Assembly: GCA_918026815.1 (NCBI GenBank)
Contig: CAKJVC010000098.1
Coordinates: forward strand, 186,001 to 250,000
DNA: 64,000 nt
Reading direction: 5' to 3'
Source: Chalara sp. BL73
Taxonomy: Eukaryota > Ascomycota > Leotiomycetes > Helotiales
A program made the position numbers and the translations under genes. The notes below the pieces were generated by a model. It made no database searches. It was not told the DNA's origin and saw only the letters and a list, made by a program, of their open reading frames with translations. Below are positions 56,401-64,000 of the stretch, one piece after another (position 1 is the first letter of the stretch; the number at the start of each line of letters is the position of its first letter).

Positions 56401-56799
56401 CGCTGCGCCATCGTATCCTGTTGTCGACACGATCATGAATGCGCCTCTAGACCTTAACTGGGTAAGCAAGTCCTTGCCGCCTGCCCCCACCCATGCTTTC
56501 TGAGGTCGCAGTTTCCTTTACTCTTTCATCATAATGCAGTCCTTTTAAATGCACTCTTTATCAAGCACACTCTCTCCTCACCGCAGCTCTTTTCTCTTTT
56601 ATCGATCTACCGCACGACCTAGATCATAAAAACATTACTAATAAAAATAATACAGAATCTCTGGGACAACCAATTTCAGGCACCTCTCGAACTTAGAGAT
56701 AATCTGCCCGAGCTGTGGGACTACGACAGCGGGAATACATTTACCTTTCAGGATGCTAATGGACCTTTCAATGGGAGCTGGGGCCCGGCGGGGATCTAA
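53451..56799 (+). CDS. Zn2Cys6 transcription factor with polyglutamine tract and fungal_trans domain
   Basis: Third nuclear regulator in this region. A ten-exon model (53451-53590, 53741-54167, 54214-54430, 54482-54513, 54567-54846, 54898-55392, 55519-55909, 56044-56219, 56277-56461, 56656-56799) sums to 2487 nt, 828 aa. Zinc cluster: PQLSCTLCRTRK joined by splicing to LKCDRGHPCENCIKRDLASS. The linker has a run of seven Gln (53931-53951). The fungal_trans domain follows: VHCGTFRKEYEQFW, MWIGLLYAIMCLATNLRI, VGGWMLMGLIIRAAMRLGYH, VRRRIWLIITHLDLHVSCQV, GLPRMLREDMYDTQIPRNL. Later blocks are GPDLMFHKGRCILHRKYL and ADLVKAAKAMRTILAKV, with a Gln/Pro-rich C-terminus ending NGPFNGSWGPAGI. One junction is doubtful: a segment at 55988-56020 (FYDSSQAPES) with good splice borders would fit the family but shifts the frame by one base against the next exon. 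Confidence 0.78.
53931..53951 (+). repeat. CAG/CAA repeat encoding seven glutamines
   Basis: Codons CAA, five CAG, CAA in a row inside the regulator gene. It is a length-variable tract candidate between the zinc cluster and the middle domain. Confidence 0.9.
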
Positions 56800-57079
56800 T
56801 CTGTAAATTAGTGGTGATGAAAAATTGGTCTTCTGAGTGGGGGGATTGGAAGGAGTAAGAGGCTGAATGGTTGGATTTTTGTTAGATAATGGTTGGCGTT
56901 GACGCCTGGCGCTTGTCTGAAATTTTGAACCGTTTCTAGGATTCAGGAAAACACATCTCTGCTATCAACATAAGTTGGATCATGTCCGTTTCAAGACCTG
57001 CTATTAACATCAACATCTTCGACAAAACCGCAATTCATATATCAGCTCGGAGCTTTTCTTCATGGCATAAATCGATCCT

Positions 57080-58919
57080 TTAAAACACGCCATTCCCATT
57101 ATTACCCAACAATTCTGCACTCCTGCCTCTCGTCTTCTTGCTCACCACGCCCCTCAAAGCCAGCTCCCTAAGGCGCTCACACCACTCCGTCGGCGTCCGC
57201 TCCTGGCCCTCCAACGCCCGCAAGTACGCGGCAAGACCGACCACATGCGGCACCGCCATGCTCGTACCGCTCAACACGTCATTATCAAAACCAGACCTGA
57301 TACCCGCACTCAAGATATCCGTGCCCGGCGCGAAGATGTCGACGCTGTGTCCGTAATTACTGTATGGGGCGCGGCTATCGTCAATATCGGTCGCGCCGAC
57401 GGTGCAGGCCAACGGCTCGGATGCCGGGGAGAATCTGGATGCGGGACGGCCGTCATTGCCTGCCGCTACGCCCATGAACAGCCCGGCTCTAACTACCGCA
57501 GCGACGGCAGAATTGACGGCTTCGCTGTACGGCCCGCCAAGCGACATATTTGCGAAGGACGAGCCGAGTCTTTTTTTATCACGTGCGTCGTTTACGGCCC
57601 AGGCCAAGCCTTGGAGGACCCAGGATTGACGGCCCATGCCATAGGTGTTGAGGATCTTGACCTGAGTTGTTGTAAGCATCACCCAATAAACGCCTGAACA
57701 GAGTCCTCTGCTTGCACTTGGCTTGGAAGGAGGGGACGGGTTAGTGGGTCTTACACCGATAAGATTCGTCTTCTTCGCAACACCGTAGAGACGCGAACCG
57801 ATGATTGCGGCAACGTGAGTTCCATGACCATTCCCATCTGGCTCTGACGACTCTGCAAAATTAGCGCCGTAGGTCTGAGCTTTAGTGTCAGCTTCCATAA
57901 ATTTGACGATCCGTGTCTCGAGGTTGATCATGAAGGACATCTAAACGTACCACACGTCCCTCGAATTCTCTGTGGTCTGCGTATACGCCTGTATCGAGCA
58001 CGTAGACATACGTATCTGGAATTTATTTAAACCTGTTGGAACTCAATGATGGAGAGATAGGGAACAAACCTTGACCACCCGAGCTATCATAGACGTAGTT
58101 TGTAAAGTTAGTTACAGGATTTTTGTGAGAGATCCGATGTAGTCCCCAAGGCGCGTCAAACTGGGTCGTTATCGCATAAATCGAGACTGTAGCATCTGGC
58201 TCGATATATGCAACCTTAAGTTCTAATTAGTCGATGAATGAGCCAGGTCAAATGGTGTAAGCTCAATAAAGAGATGTTAAGTTGAGGTTCACGAGCTTAG
58301 ATGGAAACCATGCCATCTTGAACCACGGATGACTCAGGATCATGTGTACAATAAATATAATTATTAACACAAATTTACGATACTCAATTGGAACATACAT
58401 CAGGATCTTTCTTCAGTACTTTCAAAACTGAGGGTGAGAACTCGGCGGTATAGCCTTTGAATCCACCGATGTCGAACTTTCTTTACTAGAATCAGCAGTG
58501 GAATTCAACATGCCTTGACCGTCCCACCGATGCAAAAACAGGATGCACCCACTCTGTTGTAATTGGACCAAGACTTCGAGGTACTATGTTCAAGTGATTG
58601 TGAAACGCTTCATCAGATACATGACTACGGGACGAGCAAAGTTAGTGGGATTCTGCTCGTAAAGAGAAAATGCATATTTGAACAGGGTTGTTTCAAAGAG
58701 GTACTGGCCAATGTTAAAACACCAAATAAACAGCTCGCTGGAGACTCACTCCTTCATAACAACAATATAGCTGTCGGGAATGATACTATTGACAGCCAGA
58801 ATGTCACCGGAATCTCGAGATTGTGATCCAGCCTCCACTGACGATCCAAATTGGGAATCAGGTACACAGAAAGCAAGTCCCGCCGCGAGAGTAGTAATAA
58901 GGAGTTTGGAGGGCAGCAT
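57080..58919 (-). CDS. Secreted subtilisin-like serine protease (S8, proteinase K type)
   Basis: Extracellular endopeptidase. About seven exons; the last starts at 57661 and the first is 58919-58750. The signal peptide is MLPSKLLITTLAAGLAFCV. The I9 inhibitor propeptide starts at SYIVVMKD, continues HVSDEAFHNHLN after a 125-nt intron, and includes DIGGFKGYTAEFS and VAYIEPDATVSIY. The mature enzyme begins near ITTQFDAPWGLHRISH. Catalytic residues are Asp in TYVYVLDTGVYADHREFEG, His in EPDGNGHGTHVAAIIG and Ser in LSGTSMAVPHVVGLAAYL, with the oxyanion Asn in GVAAGNDGRPAS. Length is normal for the family. The exon 2/3 border (about 58537-58487) is uncertain: either a weak GTGGGA donor (51-nt intron) or GTCAAG (39 nt). 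SGTSMAVPH replaces the usual SGTSMASPH. The gene is divergent from the GH16 gene across 3.8 kb. Confidence 0.85.
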
Positions 58920-61900
58920 GATTGTTGATCAAATTAAAAATTGAACTGTGCCTAATCTAAATCACGAATTATGGAATCGAAATAGACCGCAAAACGAGTG
59001 ACAATAGAAGTTGAAACTTTTAAGAGCAGGACAGGTCTGCAAGAGCGAGAACCATTACTTTACGTATTCGGTGCTTGATCTAGAATCATGACCTGTGATC
59101 GCGTCGAAATGTGGACATCGCGACAGTGGGGAATCTGCGGAATGTGGATGGCAGTTATTTGACAACCTCAAGATTACATTGCGTTAACGAAGCTTGGTAT
59201 CATTTGCTACAAATTGACAATAGCAAGAACGTGGCCCCAAGATTATATCCTTGATTGTGAGTATATTGGGAATATTCAGCTTCGAACTTTCGACATACGC
59301 GAAGCTTTAATGTGGCGAGGTGATTCTCTTCCGAGAAGTCTAGTCCACTTGGAGCTGGAATCCATGGCCATTATATCAACTCTAAAAGCACACACTCGCG
59401 GACATGCTTTGAAGTGCTGCGCAGCCACATGCAAGTGCTTTTGTTTGAGATAAGAAAGCCTGGACTTCCATCTAGATAACAAACGCTTTTTTTCCCCCAC
59501 CACAAATATTTCACGTGCCTAGGAAGAGTGCTTGCTGACACTACACCACCCACCAAGTTCATAGAGCTATGTTCTATGAACTGATCACCTTGCTGAGCAA
59601 TATTACTTATATGTGTCCTCGTCGTAGGACTAAAGAGCCAGCTAGCTGTTCTATTATTAGCGACACCTATAACAACCAACGCCACAAAAAGGACATTTCC
59701 TACGAATAATATTCAGGACAATGGTGTTGATTTTTCTCATGGCCTAGTCTACCAGGCTCTGAAGTAGCAAATACTTAAAATTGCGTCGCATCATATAAAC
59801 TTTGTACAGTCGATTCATAAGGAGAACTGAGGAGGTTACCTTTTTGTTTCCCATGCGCTAACGATGTAGTCTTAATAGCACATTCCATTCTAAACCATGT
59901 TTAGTTAGCTGATATGGACAGCTCTCCAATTAATTTGCAATTTTTAGGCTAGGTTGAGGACAATGGAACGGTTGATGACTGCTGGCTTCATTGGTGCGTT
60001 GTTCAGGCTTGCGCATGCCGCAATCGTGGGCAGAATCGCCTCAGCGAAGCTACAACACATCCCAGATCTCTGGGAAACGGTCTCAGCAGTATTATGCAGC
60101 TGAGTTGTAATATATCGGTCATTCCGTCAAGAGTCTATCGATTATGGCGATAGCCAGACAGGTATAATTTCCAAAGATTGATGTCAAAAACATTGCTGAG
60201 GCACAGAATTCGGACCGCGATCTCTATCGAGATCAATTTAAAGGCGCATGACCGAAGGATCTGACGAGAAGATAGAGCTCCACCACGATGGGATGGAAAG
60301 CGAAGCAAGGCACGGCGCAGCTCGAAGCGTGTCTCTTTGGCGAGGTTGCAAAGCCGGCAGGTGGTGCATGGTTGCCATGAGATGGATTCAACACCAACAG
60401 GATAATTAGAAATCTGCGCCGATGAAGTTGTTCCTGGCGGTGGGGTTGGCAGTGTTGATGTTGATGTTGGCCATAGTCCCTGGCTCCAGTAAGCTTTTCT
60501 ACAGGAGGTTGACGCTATGGATGTTGGTTTAGCGTTTCGCTAAGCACCAAAGGACCCATAGCATCAGCCCTTGCCTGACCACCACTCTGGTAGGCTTTCT
60601 CCTTTCACAAGTCCAGACTGTGGCTGTCCCCCAAGTCATAAAACCTCCTTTTTCTCGGTCTTACTCGTCCATTAACGACCTCACCATTGCTTCAAGGTTA
60701 CACTCCAATCTGGAGAATCTCCCCAATCAAGCCGATGCCCACCCTTCCCTTCCCTCCCCCCCCGGACCTGTCACGATCATCCCAAGCAGTCTTCGGATGA
60801 ACCGCTTGAGCGTCGCATAAGGGGGTAGGGGAGCAAGGCCCCGGCACAGAGGAAAAGGCTCAATGGCCGGAAGACTCTGAAACGAAATATCAGGAGCAGT
60901 GCTGTATTTCCTTTTGGAAGGCTGCTCTATTCTCGTTGGAGCTCCACACCTTCATTAGGGGGCGCTTAGGGCCGTTCTTTTGGCCCGGCATGCGAACTGT
61001 ACCTACGGTACGATAGGCTAACTGACCTGTCCCTTCGGAGGTATTCGTGCTTGGGATAGTTTCTTCGTTTCAAGATTCGAGTTGGCTTAGGTATTTCGCC
61101 GAAAAGGAGGCCAGCCTCACCTCGCTATAGGTATTGCCCTACTACAATAGTCAATGAATCTATAAGTAATGAACTACAAATGGAACTATCTAAATATCAT
61201 GCTTTGACCAGAGCAGAGACTCAAACTCCTGCTCATAGTTGAGCCTCAAGTCCGTTATCACAAAGCGTCTCTACTGGGCACAAGGACTGTACGGTACATG
61301 CATCTTTATTTTCTGGAATGTAATGTTTCTTTGTTGCTTCTATCCTCATGGTACTTCTTCTCTGGTGTTACCTTGCCCACACTTTTCCTCAGCTCGGTTC
61401 ACAATGTATCCAAGTTGAAGGAGGTGAACACACGCGGACTTGAGAATACATCTTCTGTCACTTTTTAACCTTTGGGGGGTTACCATTGTCGGACGTTATT
61501 CGGCATTATATTGAACAAACCATTTCTCCATCAGATCTGCCGGGATTACCATGTGACCCCTGAAGATCACCGATCATGAGATCTTGAAGAATCTGGTGAC
61601 GGTCTCTACTACTGTATACAGTACTTTCTATGAAGCAGATGTTGGAGTGGAAAGGGTACCGATCGACTCTTGATCATACGGCACGGTTATACCCGTAGAA
61701 CTAGCACAGCTGCCGGAGTCCAAGTACGCCATCTCCCGAGTTTAATTGCTCCGGTATATCTATTTACTTTAAAAGTCCATTTACCAAAATGCCTTGTGTT
61801 CGAACCTAGGACTCGGAACTGTTTCTCGCACGTTCCTCTAGTTAGTCTGTCCAAAATCGGTGGCGTTTCGTCCCTTGGGCCTTGTAGCGATGCTGAGTGG

Positions 61901-62714
61901 TGGATGCGCAGCACCCCGCAATCTGCGAACATTGCTATCCTTCACGCCTGATAGGTGGCAGCATGTCGTTTCGAGCCCCTCGCAATCAAAGACAACGTGG
62001 ATTTGACGACGTTGAATCTACAGTAGAGAGTTCGCTGCTTCTTTAAACATACGGTCATTGGTAGCACGATATAGTGCTTATGATTATTTTGTTTTTGTAC
62101 CTTGGTACTTGAGAGAAAATTCCTTTTGCACAATATCAAACTCTTCAAGTAATATTAAACACTAGCCCCGCGAGTTCTTGGGAGTTTCGCGGCCCCATGT
62201 TCTGATCAGCCTGGCTGAAATTACGCACAGTATCTTCCCTAAGAGTTCGGAGCATAGCCAGGTGTTCCTTGCATGACTAACGAGTTCTATGTGAAGTTGT
62301 TCCTCCTCCATCTCTCCTATCACCGGACAGTCTATGGTGTCCATGTTCCTTACCAGGCTCAAGGATGTAACAATCCCACGTTACCAACCCTAGTAGTTTC
62401 CCTACTCAGATTTGGCATTCACGTCCGGTCATGCTTCTCAACATATACATGATTCTTTTTGATGCGTCCGAGTGGACGGGCCCGATGTCTAGAAGCACTA
62501 CTTCAGCCCAGGTGAAGAGGAAGTCCGCCTATGCTGGGCAAGTATATAATGACACAGTAGCCCCCTTGAGAGCGGATCTGCAGTTGCTCTCCAGCACTCT
62601 TACACTCCTTTGTCCGCTTCTTGTACATACTATCTTCTGTTGATCTATACTTCATCAAGCTATTCAATCCTTACCTTCATACAAGCATTCTTAGCCACAA
62701 CTGAGGAACTAAAC
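58920..62714. other. Intergenic, 3.8 kb between two divergent secreted hydrolases
   Basis: The longest stretch without a supported gene. Open frames at 59214-59453 (+), 60620-60820 (+) and 61670-61951 (+) have neither motifs nor splice context. A run of eight C lies at 60756-60763. A possible TATA box for the GH16 gene is listed separately. I saw no transposon remnants or long repeats by eye, though short relics could be missed. Confidence 0.5.
62543..62549 (+). promoter_or_regulatory. Candidate TATA box upstream of GH16 gene
   Basis: TATATAA about 170 bases upstream of the ATG at 62715, a plausible position if the 5' UTR is about 130-140 nt. This is position and sequence only. Confidence 0.35.
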
Positions 62715-63770
62715 ATGTCTATCATATCCACCCTCCTGGCATCTGCCAGCATCTTGCTCTCCCCCACCGTCAGCGCATCACCATTCGTCGCCAACGGTAC
62801 CTATCAAAGGCTAGCTGCTGCAAGCTACCACCTCGTGGATTCATACACTGCATCAAACTTTTACTCCTCCTGGGATTTCTTCCAGGGCAGCGACCCTACT
62901 CATGGATATGTCAACTATCGCAGTCAAGCTGATGCTCAGAGCATCGGGTTGGTGAATACCAACAACAACCAGGTCTATATGGGTGTAGACTGGACGACCA
63001 CAAATCCAGGCTCGCCGGGTCGTGGCTCTGTTCGCGTCACTACCAAAAAGGCATATACACATGGCCTATTCATTGCTGATATTGCACACATGCCTGGAGC
63101 TATCTGTGGAGTGTGGCCTGCATTCTGGATGTTTGGGCCAAACTGGCCGTCAAGCGGAGAGAGTAAGTAATCTAAAGGACCATATCAAGGAACTGTACGA
63201 GCATCAAGCTAACTTCACCCAGTCGACATCATCGAGGGCGTGCACCTGCAAAACACCAATATCATGACTCTCCACACCTCCCCAGGCTGCACCATCAACA
63301 CCGCGGGCTCGCAATCCGGAACCACACTCCTGCGCTCCGACTGCAACTCCAACTCCGGCTACGACGGCTGCGGCGTCTCGTCATCCAACACCAACAACTA
63401 CGGTGACGGTTTCAACAACATCGGCGGCGGCGTCTATGCTATGCAATGGGAGTCCTCTGGCGTCTACGTCTGGTTCTTTCCTCGTGGCTCCATCCCTGCC
63501 GATATTACCAATGGTGCACCCGTGACGGGCAACTGGGGTCTCCCGGTGGTTGCTTTTAATGGGGGCAGCAGCTGCAACATCGATACATTCTTCAAGAACC
63601 AGAATATAGTGTTTGATACTACGTTCTGTGGTGACTGGGCGGGAAGTGTTTGGGGAAGCAGTGGTTGTGCAAGCAGGGCGGCAAGTTGCGTGGATTATGT
63701 TGCGCAGAACCCTGCGGCGTTTAAGAATGCGTTTTGGTTGGTGAACTCTGTCAAAGTTTACTCTCAGTAA
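62715..63770 (+). CDS. Secreted endo-beta-glucanase, glycoside hydrolase family 16
   Basis: Cleaves beta-1,3(4)-glucans in the cell wall or plant material. Two exons (62715-63162, 63223-63770) total 996 nt, 331 aa. The signal peptide is MSIISTLLASASILLSPTVS, ending near SASPF. Core blocks are YHLVDSYTASNFYSSWDFFQ, YMGVDWTTTNPGSPGRGSVR, CGVWPAFWMFGPNWPSSGE, then across the intron the catalytic GEIDIIEGV (nucleophile and acid/base Glu, EIDxxE), TLHTSPGCTI, and MQWESSGVYVWFFPRGSIP. The C-terminal part is NIDTFFKNQNIVFDTTFCGD then CASRAASCVDYVAQNPAAF. This matches fungal Lam16A-like enzymes in length and block order. There is no GPI signal, so it is freely secreted. The splice site falls inside the catalytic motif (A of GEI), phase 1, with a GTAAGT donor. 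Confidence 0.94.
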
Positions 63771-64000
63771 GTAGGATTACGAGGAGAGGAAGGCATTGGG
63801 CAGGAGGGCTAGGGTTTTATGATAGGATGCATCTCCGGCAATATTTGGAGTTGGATAGGATTTTTCACTTCTTGCACATACTTTTTGGATACCACTTTTG
63901 TCTGTATATACACATTCGCTACACAATGGAGAGCATGCTTATAATCTCTGTGTCTTGTTAGAACATTGACATGTGGTGATATGTTCAATCTGAAACAAAT
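63771..64000. other. 3' flank of GH16 gene to window edge
   Basis: AT-rich 3' region. No gene seen. Confidence 0.5.

Noticed and set aside
57138..57697. Plus-strand frames over the subtilisin gene
   Set aside because: Antisense shadows of a high-confidence protease with a full catalytic triad.
60620..60820. 66-codon Pro/Ser-rich frame in the 3.8 kb gap
   Set aside because: Low-complexity composition around a poly-C run, no motif, no splice partners.
1..64000. Search for CRISPR arrays, operon-type ribosome sites or phage genes
   Set aside because: Introns and gene families show a fungal nuclear genome; no direct-repeat array or prokaryotic gene order was seen.

Overview
The window is nuclear DNA of a filamentous ascomycete (Pezizomycotina). 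The evidence is direct: almost every recognisable gene is broken by short introns (about 45-75 nt) with GTRNGT donors and CTAAC/CTGAC-like branch sites, and the families are fungal (Zn2Cys6 regulators, AflR-type regulator, SNX41, PIK1, Taz1, fungal carriers, secreted hydrolases). I could not place it below subphylum. I rebuilt the exon models by hand. Most have exon lengths that sum to a multiple of three, which is an internal check, but UTRs and several 5' ends stay uncertain.

Layout. 0.4-7.9 kb: dihydrofolate reductase, mitochondrial succinate/fumarate carrier, a secreted Thr/Ser-rich protein and twinfilin (all -), then Mediator subunit 22 (+). 8.6-10.5 kb: a decayed transcription-factor-like gene (+). 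10.9-18.4 kb (all -): BTB protein, small acidic protein with a DDPMDW motif, nickel/cobalt transporter, bacterial-type (family I.5-like) lipase, Cys-rich small protein. 19.3-22.5 kb (-): two tandem membrane proteins of unknown function. 23.2-28.8 kb (-): peroxisomal Ant1-type carrier with an unusual helical tail, sorting nexin SNX41, frameshifted GNAT acetyltransferase. 30.6-38.8 kb: a small unknown minus-strand gene, a 7-TM protein, the PI 4-kinase PIK1, and an unknown gene split by one in-frame stop. 40.9-56.8 kb: three Zn2Cys6 regulators around a NOSIP-type E3 ligase and tafazzin, with a decayed locus between. 57.1-63.8 kb: a secreted subtilisin and a secreted GH16 glucanase, divergent across 3.8 kb with no gene I can support.

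There is no classical biosynthetic cluster: three pathway-type regulators are present but no PKS, NRPS, terpene synthase or P450. Housekeeping lipid and membrane functions recur (Taz1 for cardiolipin, PIK1 and SNX41 for phosphoinositide trafficking, two SLC25 carriers), but the genes look independently transcribed. The most distinctive feature is the number of damaged or nearly intact genes: two in-frame stops in the TF-like gene, a one-base frameshift in the GNAT gene, one stop splitting the 37.5 kb gene, and several stops in the 48.6 kb locus. Every one of these stops is one C-to-T change, in CpA context, away from a Gln codon; that fits RIP-like mutation but is weak evidence by itself. No tRNA, rRNA, intact transposon or CRISPR array was found.
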